From Marinobacter caseinilyticus (GTDB taxonomy: Bacteria; Pseudomonadota; Gammaproteobacteria; Pseudomonadales; Oleiphilaceae), in the NCBI RefSeq assembly GCF_011074955.1, contig NZ_WUQJ01000004.1, forward strand, positions 248,001 to 312,000: a stretch of 64,000 nt of DNA. Reading direction: 5' to 3'. Below are positions 26,026 through 33,705 of this stretch, in pieces. The notes under the pieces were generated by a model. The model did not search any database and was not told the origin of the DNA. It was given only the letters and a program-made list of their open reading frames with translations. Within the stretch, counting starts at the first letter, position 1. Each line of letters starts with the position of its first letter. The position numbers were made by a program, and so were the translations under genes.

Positions 26026-27150
26026 ATGGAACACTACGATGTGATGATCATTGGTGGCGGCCCTGCCGGCGCCACTCTGGCCTGGGCGCTGGAGGCCAGT
26101 GACAAGCGTATCCTGATCATCGACAAGCAGGCCTTCCCGCGCGATAAAACCTGTGCCGGCTGGGTCACGCCGGCGGTCATGGACAGTCTCAGGATTGATC
26201 GGGAGGTCTACGCCCGCAGTCATACCCTGCAGCCTATCACCGGCTTTCGGATTGGCATGATGGGGCAATCGGCGGTCGACAACGACCATGTCGACATTGT
26301 CAGCTACGGTATTCGCCGCTGTGAATTCGATGCCTACCTTCTGGACCGCGTGACGGCAGACAAGCAGCTCAGCACGCCGGTGAAGTCCGTTGAACGTATC
26401 GGCAACAGCTGGATCGTCAACGGCGAGTTCGAAGCGCCGTTATTGGTCGGTGCCGGCGGCCACTTTTGCCCGGTGGCGCACAGACTGGGCGAAGGTCCCG
26501 GTAGCCACGAGCTCGTGGTGGCCGCCAAGGAAGTGGAATTCGAAATGACCCCGGAGCAAGCAGCCGTCTGCCGCGCCAGGGGCAACGTGCCCGAGTTGTG
26601 GTTCTGCCGCGATCTGAAAGGCTACGCCTGGGTATTCCGCAAGGGTAACTACCTGAACATTGGTCTGGGCAGGGAAGACAATCACCGCCTTACGGACCAC
26701 CTCAACCGATTTGTCGACGAGATGAAACAGGACGGCCGCATTCCACCCGACCTGCCGGGACGCTTCAAGGGACACGCCTACTTGTTGTATGGCCACGCCG
26801 AACGGCCGCTTATTGATGACGGGGTTATACTGATCGGCGACGCTGCGGGCCTGGCCTACACTCAAAGTGGCGAGGGCATCCGGCCCGCGATTGAGTCCGC
26901 CCTGATCGCCGCCGAAGTCATTCAGCACGCGCCCGATATGTCCGCGCGGTGCCTACAGCGTTATGGCGAGGCCATCTCCGAGCGTTTTGGTACCCGCGCG
27001 CTGAACGAGGACTCAGGCTGGCAGATACCCGACTGGATCAAAACCCCGTTGGCCGGGGGCCTGATGCGCTCGCACTGGTTCACGCGCAAGGTGGTCACTG
27101 AAAAATGGTTCCTGCACCAGCAAGTACCGCCCCTCAAACTCGCACTGTAA
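26026..27150 (+). CDS. FAD-dependent oxidoreductase, geranylgeranyl reductase family
   Basis: 374 residues from ATG 26026, with CGGAGG upstream and one base after the CFA-synthase stop. The FAD motifs are MIIGGGPAGATLAWAL at the start and GDAAGLAYTQSGEGIRPAIESA toward the end; KTCAGWVTPAVM matches the family. Relatives (geranylgeranyl reductase, FixC) reduce isolated C=C bonds in lipids or pass electrons to quinone. Paired with a lipid methyltransferase, it could reduce a methylene intermediate to a methyl branch; this is inference. The open frame continues upstream inside the previous gene, but this start is well supported. Confidence 0.9.
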   Translation: MEHYDVMIIGGGPAGATLAWALEASDKRILIIDKQAFPRDKTCAGWVTPAVMDSLRIDREVYARSHTLQPITGFRIGMMGQSAVDNDHVDIVSYGIRRCEFDAYLLDRVTADKQLSTPVKSVERIGNSWIVNGEFEAPLLVGAGGHFCPVAHRLGEGPGSHELVVAAKEVEFEMTPEQAAVCRARGNVPELWFCRDLKGYAWVFRKGNYLNIGLGREDNHRLTDHLNRFVDEMKQDGRIPPDLPGRFKGHAYLLYGHAERPLIDDGVILIGDAAGLAYTQSGEGIRPAIESALIAAEVIQHAPDMSARCLQRYGEAISERFGTRALNEDSGWQIPDWIKTPLAGGLMRSHWFTRKVVTEKWFLHQQVPPLKLAL

Positions 27151-27159
27151 CGCTCGTCA

Positions 27160-27182
27160 AAAAACCCGGGGCAGTGCCCCGG
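27160..27182 (-). terminator. Rho-independent terminator of the choice-of-anchor lipoprotein gene
   Basis: On the minus strand CCGGGGC-ACT-GCCCCGG (7-bp stem, plus-strand 27166-27182) is followed by a run of six T before GACG. It ends the leftward lipoprotein gene. In the plus direction it has no U-tract but may still impede read-through from the flavoprotein gene. Confidence 0.8.
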
Positions 27183-27222
27183 CTTAGCCGATTAACCACC
27201 AATTCACACACACGCTTGCCTG

Positions 27223-28899
27223 TTACCTGAGCGCCGCGAGCTCAACGACGTCAATGTCATAGAGCGTGGTGGTGCCACTCACCTCATTACCAATCACCAA
27301 CATGGGATGGCCCGTGGGGCTGTCCGTCGCCGCAATAAAGGCGGCACCTTCCGGTCCCAGGTCGCCCCCCATTCCAGCTTCAACATCGGCTTGCGAGACC
27401 GTGAAGGCCCGGTTATTGAGGTACTGGACAAAAACCGGATGTTGCGGATTGGTGACGTTGTAGACCATCAACCCACCGACCCGCTCCAATCCGATAAAGG
27501 CGAACGTCTGGCCATTGATTGTACCGGTCACGACAGATTCCGGCTCTGGCCCCTTATCGTCCGACCGGCTATCGAACGAGTTTTCATCGTTGTTGCTGTT
27601 AAAGTTATCCGGTATGACCGCCGCCGTGATGCGTTCAAATTCGCTACCACTGTCAAACACCCGCGTGCCATCGGCCGCCCAAATAGCAAAGGACCGGGCG
27701 CCATAGGCATAGAGCGCGTCATACTCACACGCCAACGTCACATCGGTTGCCGGATTACTGGGGTCGCAGCCGTTGCTGACCCCCAGCGTTGACGTGACGT
27801 TCAGGCGTCCGAGGTTAGCGTCATCCTGGAGCTCGGCGGCGTTCGGAAACGCGGCGGCATCCAGTGTCAGGTCGCCGATGCGGAATTCCTCACTAAAACC
27901 GGCGTAATCGCGGGAATCACCCTCGTTGGCGGTGACGTAGTAGGTGTTACCGTTGTAGCCGTAACTGGCTATGGCGTCGGGTTGGTACATGCCCTTCACC
28001 GGCCAGTTGCGGAGCACAATGCCGCTGTCCAGGTTGCTGGCGTCCAGTTCGTTGCCAATGACGCTGTAATCCTTATAACCAAGAGGCAACACCGCGGTCA
28101 CCTCGGCCGTTGCGATATCGAGTTCGGCTACGGCGTTGTTTTCCTGCAGGGTGATCCAGGCGGTGGCGTTATCCAGCGAGACGGCGATGTATTCCGGTTC
28201 GAGGTCCTGGGCCACGGTCGCGCCCGGCCCAAACAGCCGAACCCCCTGGGCCCGTAACTCCGCAGCCTGCTCATTGAAGGCGGCAAAGCCGGCACTGGTA
28301 ACGGTAGCACCGGCGACCCCGGCGGCCAGGTCAATCACACTGACCGAGCCTTCCGGATCAATGCCGTAGTCGTCGCTGGGCTCGCCTTCGTTGGCAACCA
28401 GCAGTGTTTGACCGTTTCGGGTAAAGGTCACCATGTCAGGTAAGGCGCCAACCGTCACTTCGCCGAGCTTGCCAAGCCCCAGCGCATTGTAAAACACCAC
28501 CTTGCCATTATCGGTCTTGGTGGTTGCTTCAATCGCGACCGCCACCAGTCCACCGTAGACGGCGACGCTGTTGGCGGAGCCACCCTCGGCACTGGCATCA
28601 ATCGTATTCAGCAACACCGGCCGGGTCGGGTCCTGAATATCCAGCACATCCACGGTAACGGCTGCGGAGTTGATCACGAACAACCGTTGATTCTCACTGT
28701 CGTGGGCCACGATCTCGGCAGCCCCACCGTCAAAAACATTAGGCGTGGACTGGTAACGGCCCAGCAGATTCAGTTCGATCAGGGTGTTGCTGATACCCGG
28801 CTGACCATCAGCACCGTTTTTGCCATCCTCGGTGCATGCGGTCATGCCGAGCAGCGAGGAAACAACCGCAGCGGATAACAGTGATCTGTGAACGGTCAT
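27223..28899 (-). CDS. Choice-of-anchor I family lipoprotein (beta-propeller)
   Basis: 558 residues from ATG 28899, which has GAGGCG upstream. The N-terminus SLLSAAVVSSLLGMTAC is a lipoprotein signal with Cys at the lipobox, followed by a short Gly-rich collagen-like GKNGADGQPG linker. The body carries repeated beta-propeller-like blades (RLFVINSAAVTVDVLDIQDP, TLLVANEGEPSDDYG, FIGLERVGGLMVYNVTNP) typical of the choice-of-anchor I family, related to esterase-like phytase or alkaline phosphatase domains. Probably surface- or periplasm-facing and possibly phosphate- or metal-related, but the activity is unproven. It is monocistronic, closed by the terminator at 27160-27182. Confidence 0.85.
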   Translation of the reverse strand: MTVHRSLLSAAVVSSLLGMTACTEDGKNGADGQPGISNTLIELNLLGRYQSTPNVFDGGAAEIVAHDSENQRLFVINSAAVTVDVLDIQDPTRPVLLNTIDASAEGGSANSVAVYGGLVAVAIEATTKTDNGKVVFYNALGLGKLGEVTVGALPDMVTFTRNGQTLLVANEGEPSDDYGIDPEGSVSVIDLAAGVAGATVTSAGFAAFNEQAAELRAQGVRLFGPGATVAQDLEPEYIAVSLDNATAWITLQENNAVAELDIATAEVTAVLPLGYKDYSVIGNELDASNLDSGIVLRNWPVKGMYQPDAIASYGYNGNTYYVTANEGDSRDYAGFSEEFRIGDLTLDAAAFPNAAELQDDANLGRLNVTSTLGVSNGCDPSNPATDVTLACEYDALYAYGARSFAIWAADGTRVFDSGSEFERITAAVIPDNFNSNNDENSFDSRSDDKGPEPESVVTGTINGQTFAFIGLERVGGLMVYNVTNPQHPVFVQYLNNRAFTVSQADVEAGMGGDLGPEGAAFIAATDSPTGHPMLVIGNEVSGTTTLYDIDVVELAALR

Positions 28900-29011
28900 G
28901 AAGCGCCTCTTCGTCGTTGTGGGTCGTGGTGTTTTAACCACCACCTTAGGCAGGCGACATGACACTCACATGTCAGGTTGATGTCGGTTTTATCTCCATG
29001 GGATGGCGCAA

Positions 29012-29041
29012 AAAAATGGCGGCCCGAAGGCCGCCATTTTT
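29012..29041. terminator. Strong bidirectional terminator, UUCG tetraloop toward Dps
   Basis: AAAAATGGCGGCC-CGAA-GGCCGCCATTTTT is a 13-bp perfect stem whose ends supply U-tracts both ways. Read on the minus strand, the loop is C(UUCG)G, an exceptionally stable tetraloop, so it is oriented to end the dps transcript. Confidence 0.92.
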
Positions 29042-29073
29042 GTATCGTCTTAATTAACCGTCGTGGACGCGGT

Positions 29074-29547
29074 TTACTGCCCGAGGTAACTGCGGTACAT
29101 CCACACCAGCTTTTCCTGTTGCGAGATATAATCGCTCATCAACGCCGATGTCCCTTCGTCGTCGGCATCGCCGGCAAGATGCAGCAGTTCACGCTGTTTA
29201 CCGATCAGCTTGGCAAAGCTCTCGACAATGTTCTCGACCGCGGTCTTGCCGTCATGGACATCTTTTCTCTCCGGCACTTCGGAACGCTCGATGTAAGTGC
29301 TGTAAGCGTGCGCAGGCCGGTGCCCCAAGGTCAGAACGCGCTCAGCAACTTCGTCGATTTTCAATAACAGATCGTCGTAGAGTTCTTCAAATTTCGCGTG
29401 CAGCTCGAAGAAGTTTTCACCCTTGATGTTCCAGTGATAGCCGCGAACGTTCATGTAAAAGATCTGGTAATTGGACAGCAGATCGTTCAACGCGTCGGAC
29501 AGTTCCTGCGTTTTAACAGTATCCAACCCAATAAAATTCGTGCTCAT
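29074..29547 (-). CDS. Dps-family ferritin-like DNA-binding protein
   Basis: 157 residues. The inter-subunit ferroxidase ligands are His38 (YHWNIKGENF), His50 (ELHAKFEELYDD), Glu54, Asp65 and Glu69 in KIDEVAERV, arranged H-x11-H-x3-E-x10-D-x3-E as in Dps proteins. It should form a dodecamer that oxidises iron with hydrogen peroxide and mineralises it in the cytoplasm. It lacks the Lys-rich N-terminal tail of E. coli Dps, so DNA binding is uncertain. A palindromic site lies upstream at 29661-29688 and a strong terminator follows. A flavoprotein gene sits upstream on the same strand. Confidence 0.93.
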   Translation of the reverse strand: MSTNFIGLDTVKTQELSDALNDLLSNYQIFYMNVRGYHWNIKGENFFELHAKFEELYDDLLLKIDEVAERVLTLGHRPAHAYSTYIERSEVPERKDVHDGKTAVENIVESFAKLIGKQRELLHLAGDADDEGTSALMSDYISQQEKLVWMYRSYLGQ

Positions 29548-29660
29548 ACCTGTTCTCCTTGTGGTGAAAGACGCTTCCCAACGTCTTTGTGCAACCGATT
29601 GACGTCACTATATCGGCTGCCTCTGCAGCCGCATAGTTTAGTCGAGCAATGCCTTCGATA

Positions 29661-29688
29661 GGCTATATTTATCGATAAAATAATAGCC
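29661..29688. promoter_or_regulatory. Nested palindrome upstream of dps, possible redox or iron regulator site
   Basis: GGCTAT and ATAGCC (29661-29666, 29683-29688) enclose a perfect 12-bp palindrome TTTATCGATAAA (29668-29679). ATAG/CTAT quartets resemble parts of OxyR sites but not with the exact OxyR spacing, so I give only a candidate. It stands about 110-140 bp before the dps start. Confidence 0.4.
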
Positions 29689-29735
29689 ATAGCTTTTACA
29701 TGAAGGCACGCCAACCCCATCACTAAGCCCCGGAG

Positions 29736-31178
29736 TCAGGCGCCTGGCCCACAATCCATGCAACGCTCGATCATTTCCGGGCCAATGTGCAACTTATGGT
29801 TCAGGTCGCGCAGGGCGGTCCTTACGCCTTCTTCAATCACCGGATGGTAAAACGGCATATCGAGCATTTCACTCACCGTCATGCGCTTTTGCGCCGACCA
29901 GGCCAACAGATGACCAATGTGTTCGGCCGCCGGACCAAACATCTCAGCACCCAAAAACAGACCCGTGCCCTGTTCGCCATAGACTCGGAGCAGACCTTTG
30001 TTCTGACCAATGACCCGGCTTCGCCCCTGCCCCTTGAACGACACCTCACCTACGGCATAGCAGGCTTTGCAGCGTGCCTCGACCTGTTCAATGGTCAAGC
30101 CCACCGTGGCAATCTGGGGATGGGTAAAGACCACGCTCAGCGCCGTGCGACGTAAACCTGCTCTGACATCGGGGTAGCGTCCGGCGTTGCCTCCGGCAAT
30201 GCGCCCCTCGTCGGCAGCCTCGTGCAGCAATGGCAGATCATTGTTGGCATCCCCGGCAATGAACACCGAACGGTTACCACACTGCAGGGTGTAGGGGTCG
30301 AACAGTGGCACGCCGCTGTCGTCAAGCTGGACGTCGGCATTCTGAAGGTCGAGCTGATCGACATTGGGTCGTCGGCCCGTCGTCGCCAGTAGGTACTCAA
30401 AATGTTCCGTCTGTTCGCCGACAGCCGAATCCCTAAACGTAACGCTGACCCCCGCGTCGGTTCGTTCAATCTGCTTGACGTCGGCGTCCGGATTTAAAGG
30501 AAATTCTTCGTTAAAGATCTTCAGGGCACAAGCGCGAATACTGTCGTCACGAATCGGTCCCACCGCACCACCGACGCCAAACATGCGAACCCGAACCCCC
30601 AACCGACTTAATGCCTGTCCCAGCTCCAGACCTATCACGCCAGGGCCAAAAACGGCAACCGACGTCGGCAGGTCGTCCAGTTCGAACAGGTCGTCGTTTA
30701 CCATCAACCGGTCGCCTGCGGCCTTGAGGAAGCTGGGCAAGTGGGGCCGGGAACCGGTCGCAATCACGATTCGATCCGCTTCAATTTCCAGGCTCTTATC
30801 GACCATCAGCCGATGCGCATCCAGGAACCGGGCCGAGCCCTGGACTTTATGGGCGTCCGGAAACCCTGCCACTGACTCCAGAACAAAGCCGACAAACCGA
30901 TCGCGCTCACGCTTGACCCGCTCCATCACCGCTTTCCCGTCGATTCGAACACCGGTTGCATGTACGCCAAAAAGCTCCGCCGCCTGCACGTCATGGGCGG
31001 CCTCCGCAGCGGCAATCAGCAGCTTGCTCGGCATACAGCCCACGCGGGCGCAGGTGGTTCCATAATGCCCACCCTCAATCATGACCACGTTGTCAGTGTG
31101 ATCCCTGGCAGCGCGATATGCGCCCATTCCCGCAGTGCCAGAACCAATTATCGCCACATCCACTTTTCGCTTATCCAC
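29736..31178 (-). CDS. Dihydrolipoyl dehydrogenase-like pyridine nucleotide-disulfide oxidoreductase
   Basis: 480 residues with the FAD motif [18 protein letters not shown], redox-active pair in [15 protein letters not shown](P) motif [17 protein letters not shown] and the C-terminal [12 protein letters not shown] catalytic His-Glu. Chemistry: transfer of electrons between NAD(P)H and a dithiol. No 2-oxo acid dehydrogenase genes are nearby, so it is a stand-alone paralogue and may serve redox defence together with Dps downstream. The C-terminal tail ends in CMDCGPGA, an extra Cys pair that could be a metal site or a secondary thiol relay. A 439-base gap lies upstream. Confidence 0.9.
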   Translation of the reverse strand: MDKRKVDVAIIGSGTAGMGAYRAARDHTDNVVMIEGGHYGTTCARVGCMPSKLLIAAAEAAHDVQAAELFGVHATGVRIDGKAVMERVKRERDRFVGFVLESVAGFPDAHKVQGSARFLDAHRLMVDKSLEIEADRIVIATGSRPHLPSFLKAAGDRLMVNDDLFELDDLPTSVAVFGPGVIGLELGQALSRLGVRVRMFGVGGAVGPIRDDSIRACALKIFNEEFPLNPDADVKQIERTDAGVSVTFRDSAVGEQTEHFEYLLATTGRRPNVDQLDLQNADVQLDDSGVPLFDPYTLQCGNRSVFIAGDANNDLPLLHEAADEGRIAGGNAGRYPDVRAGLRRTALSVVFTHPQIATVGLTIEQVEARCKACYAVGEVSFKGQGRSRVIGQNKGLLRVYGEQGTGLFLGAEMFGPAAEHIGHLLAWSAQKRMTVSEMLDMPFYHPVIEEGVRTALRDLNHKLHIGPEMIERCMDCGPGA

Positions 31179-31617
31179 GGTCGTTCTCCTGATTAAGACG
31201 GGGGCGTTCGGTCAGGGCCATTGAGTCATGTTCCTTGTCGACACTCTTAGTGTGATTAGTGTGATCTCGGGCCCTATCTTTGGTTCCGGGACGGCACTCC
31301 GTCTATTTGCGGTGCGGTGCCTTCGCTTGATGCGAGCATGGGCATCGCCTGTCGGGTTGATTTTTTCGCTCAGGACTTTGCGGGCCCGGAACTGCGATGA
31401 CCGTACTATAGGGGTTCGGCTTAATTAGCTAAAAATCATGTCGACCTCCCATTCCATCGTCTTTAGCTAACACCTGCACAACGGAATGGGTGCGAACCTG
31501 ACAAGACATCGTGGCGTTAGGCTTCTATGCTTACCGATCCTGGGGCGCACATAATGCGCTCTCGACTTACTGTCAACGCACCTCAACTAACCCAGGCCCA
31601 CGCAGGACACTGACTCC
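31179..31617. other. Long gap between divergent flavoprotein and LysE genes, with repeated TTAGCTAA palindrome
   Basis: No convincing gene. TTAGCTAA occurs twice (31425-31432 and 31463-31470), 38 bp apart. CCCATTCC (31448-31455) and GGAATGGG (31483-31490) form an 8-bp inverted repeat around the second copy. These may be regulator sites for the flavoprotein (minus) or LysE (plus) gene. A tandem AGTGTGATT / AGTGTGATC is also seen near 31250-31267. Short open frames here have no family match. Confidence 0.35.
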
Positions 31618-32280
31618 ATGGCAAGCTACTGGCCCGAATTTTTCACCGTCGCGGTTGTCCATTTGTTGGCGGTTGCCAGCCCAGGTCCCGACCTGGCAAT
31701 CATGATTCGGCAATCGCTGTGTCAGAGTCGGTATCACGCCCTGCTGACCGCGTCGGGTATTGGTGTCGGAATATTGGTGCACGTGACCTATTCACTGCTG
31801 GGTATCGGGTTGATCATTCAGCAGTCGCTGGTCATGTTCAGTGTCCTGAAGGTGGTGGGCGCGCTCTATCTGACCTGGATTGCCTGGCAGTGCTTGCGCT
31901 CAAAGGCCGGCGGCCTATACGTGCCGACCGAGCCAGGGCCAACACAGTCCGCCCCTGGCGCTTTTCGACTGGGGTTTTTCACCAATGCGTTGAACCCTAA
32001 AGCGACGCTGTTCTTCGTGGCGTTGTTTTCCGTTGTCATCAGCCCGGGCACTCCACTGGCCATCCAGGCCGGCTACGGTCTGTACATGGCAACGGCAACA
32101 GGTCTGTGGTTTTCGGCGGTGGCGGTTTTCTTTACGCTCCCGCACGTCCGCCGTGGGTTCGCCCGCTTTGGCCACTGGCTCGACCGGCTAATGGGCGGCG
32201 TGTTGTTACTGCTGGCGGGCCAACTGTTGTTCTCTACCCTGACCGGCGAAGCGGCGCCGGACGCGACCTCCCAGCACTGA
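31618..32280 (+). CDS. LysE family translocator (amino-acid or metabolite exporter)
   Basis: 220 residues with about six membrane segments and the family opening ASYWPEFFTVAVVHLLAVASPGPDLAIM (the SPGPD motif). GFFTNALNPKATLFFVALF is the mid-protein signature. LysE/RhtB proteins export amino acids or related compounds such as threonine, homoserine lactone or cysteine; the substrate here is unknown. It converges with the DAHP synthase gene, leaving a 7-base gap. Confidence 0.9.
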   Translation: MASYWPEFFTVAVVHLLAVASPGPDLAIMIRQSLCQSRYHALLTASGIGVGILVHVTYSLLGIGLIIQQSLVMFSVLKVVGALYLTWIAWQCLRSKAGGLYVPTEPGPTQSAPGAFRLGFFTNALNPKATLFFVALFSVVISPGTPLAIQAGYGLYMATATGLWFSAVAVFFTLPHVRRGFARFGHWLDRLMGGVLLLLAGQLLFSTLTGEAAPDATSQH

Positions 32281-32287
32281 CCCCGCG

Positions 32288-33352
32288 TCAGGCCGAGAGC
32301 TCATGCAACAAGGCTGCGGTGTCGTCCCAACCGATGCAAGGATCCGTAATCGACTGGCCGTACACCAGGTCTCCGTCATCGTTCTGGCGCCCGGGCTCGA
32401 GAAAACTTTCCAGCATCAGGCCGCGAATGGCTGCGTTCCCAGCGTCCTTCTGAGCCATAACGGAACGCGCGACTTCAAGCTGGCGCTCGGCCTGCTTGCA
32501 GGCGTTGTCGTGACTGCAGTCCACCATAATGGCCGGTGACAGGCCTGCGGAGGAGAGCGCCGATGCAGCCTGCCCGATGCTGTTCGCATCGTAATTGGTC
32601 ACGCCCCGACCGCCGCGTAACACCAGATGAGTGTCGGCATTGCCTGGGGTGGTAATCATCGCCGGCTGGCCACTCTCGGTCAGCCCCAACCGATGATGGG
32701 TGTGTGCGGCTGATTTGATGGCATTCAGAGCAACGGCCACACCGCCGTCGGTGCCGTTCTTAAACCCGACCGGCATCGGCAAGCCACTGACCATTTCCCG
32801 ATGGATCTGCGACTCAGTGGTGCGAGCGCCGATGGCGGTCCAGCTCACCAGATCCCCCAGATAGTCCATGGCCATGGGACTCAGCGCTTCGGTGGCCAAG
32901 GGTAACCCGAGCTCTGTCAGGTTAAGCAGTAAGCGGCGCGAGCGGACCAGGCCCTCATTCAAGTCTCCCGCACCAGTGCGGTCAGGGTCGTATAACAGGC
33001 CTTTCCAGCCTACGGTGGTTCTGGGTTTTTCAAGATAGGCCCGCATTACAATCAGAAACCGACCCCCAACCTCATCCGCCAATGCGGCCAATCGCTCACC
33101 ATACTCCAGCGCCGCCACTTCGTCGTGAATGGAGCAGGGCCCGACGACCACCAACGTGCGGTCGTCGTCACCGCGCACAACACGACGAACAGCTTCCCGA
33201 TGCTGGTCAATCTGTTTTGCCAGGAACGGTGCAACCGGTAACTGCTCACGAAGTTCACGGGGCGTAGGCAATAACCGCGCCTGATGGACGGCGGTGTCAG
33301 CACCAGTCGGGCCGGGGCGCTCCAGTGTCTGGGCGTTCAATGGCATGTTCAT
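32288..33352 (-). CDS. 3-Deoxy-7-phosphoheptulonate synthase, class I (DAHP synthase)
   Basis: 354 residues, the usual length of AroF/G/H-type enzymes. Diagnostic elements: VVVGPCSIHD, MRAYLEKPRTTVGWKGLLYDP, GARTTESQIHREM, GFKNGTDG, HLVLRGGRG and VDCSHDNA. It condenses phosphoenolpyruvate with erythrose 4-phosphate in the first step of aromatic amino acid biosynthesis. Which amino acid inhibits the enzyme cannot be told. Upstream lie an aromatic-rich leader peptide and an attenuator, which indicate transcriptional control by charged tRNA for Phe, Trp and Tyr. Confidence 0.93.
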   Translation of the reverse strand: MNMPLNAQTLERPGPTGADTAVHQARLLPTPRELREQLPVAPFLAKQIDQHREAVRRVVRGDDDRTLVVVGPCSIHDEVAALEYGERLAALADEVGGRFLIVMRAYLEKPRTTVGWKGLLYDPDRTGAGDLNEGLVRSRRLLLNLTELGLPLATEALSPMAMDYLGDLVSWTAIGARTTESQIHREMVSGLPMPVGFKNGTDGGVAVALNAIKSAAHTHHRLGLTESGQPAMITTPGNADTHLVLRGGRGVTNYDANSIGQAASALSSAGLSPAIMVDCSHDNACKQAERQLEVARSVMAQKDAGNAAIRGLMLESFLEPGRQNDDGDLVYGQSITDPCIGWDDTAALLHELSA

Positions 33353-33384
33353 GGATCGGTTTCCCTATTCACTCGGTCAGAATC

Positions 33385-33420
33385 AAAAAAGCCCCGGCTG
33401 GGCTACCAGTCGGGGCTTTT
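33385..33420 (-). terminator. Attenuator terminator in the DAHP synthase leader
   Basis: On the minus strand AAAAGCCCCGACTGG-TAGC-CCAGCCGGGGCTTTTTT forms a long stem with one mismatch and a U-tract, 33 bases before the DAHP synthase start. It can compete with an antiterminator in which GGCTGCCA (33437-33430) pairs with TGGTAGCC (33408-33401), part of this stem and its loop; GGCTGCC can instead pair with GGCGGCC (33457-33451). This is the usual layout of an amino-acid attenuator. Confidence 0.9.
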
Positions 33421-33483
33421 TGAGTCCGGTGGCAGCCTGGGTTTTCTCCGGGCCGCCTTCCTCGTTAATCGTTTGAAGGTATC

Positions 33484-33561
33484 TTACGGATGGCCCGGAT
33501 GCTGGCTAAAATAAAAGCCATAACCACACCACCAAAAAAACACAGCCGCCACCGAAGCCAT
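33484..33561 (-). CDS. Aromatic leader peptide controlling the DAHP synthase gene
   Basis: A short open frame in the 5' leader encodes MASVAAV-FFWWCGYGFYF-SQHPGHP (25 residues from ATG 33561), ending in TAA at 33484, 27 bases before the first hairpin arm. Eight of eleven consecutive residues are Phe, Trp or Tyr, so ribosome stalling would sense shortage of all three aromatic amino acids. In-frame ATGs at 33603 and 33618 could extend it; ATG 33618 is almost at the expected transcription start, and none has a strong ribosome site. The layout (leader, alternative hairpins, terminator, DAHP synthase) is the attenuation plan known from pheA and trp operons. Confidence 0.85.
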   Translation of the reverse strand: MASVAAVFFWWCGYGFYFSQHPGHP

Positions 33562-33625
33562 CGGCAAGCCGAAAGCTTTCAGAACATTCAATTGACAGGG
33601 CATGTGTGTCGTCTTCATGCTTTTT

Positions 33626-33653
33626 ACTATAACGCTGGTTGTCGGGTTTGCAA
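33626..33653 (-). promoter_or_regulatory. Candidate sigma-70 promoter of the DAHP synthase leader
   Basis: On the minus strand TTGCAA (33653-33648) and TATAGT (33631-33626) are 16 bases apart; transcription would start near 33619, giving a leader of about 265 bases before the DAHP synthase gene that carries the leader peptide and attenuator. Confidence 0.65.
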
Positions 33654-33705
33654 GCCTTTGTCCGTTTTTGTGATCCCCTGTCCCTGTATCTGGCTGGAAT
33701 ATTCA

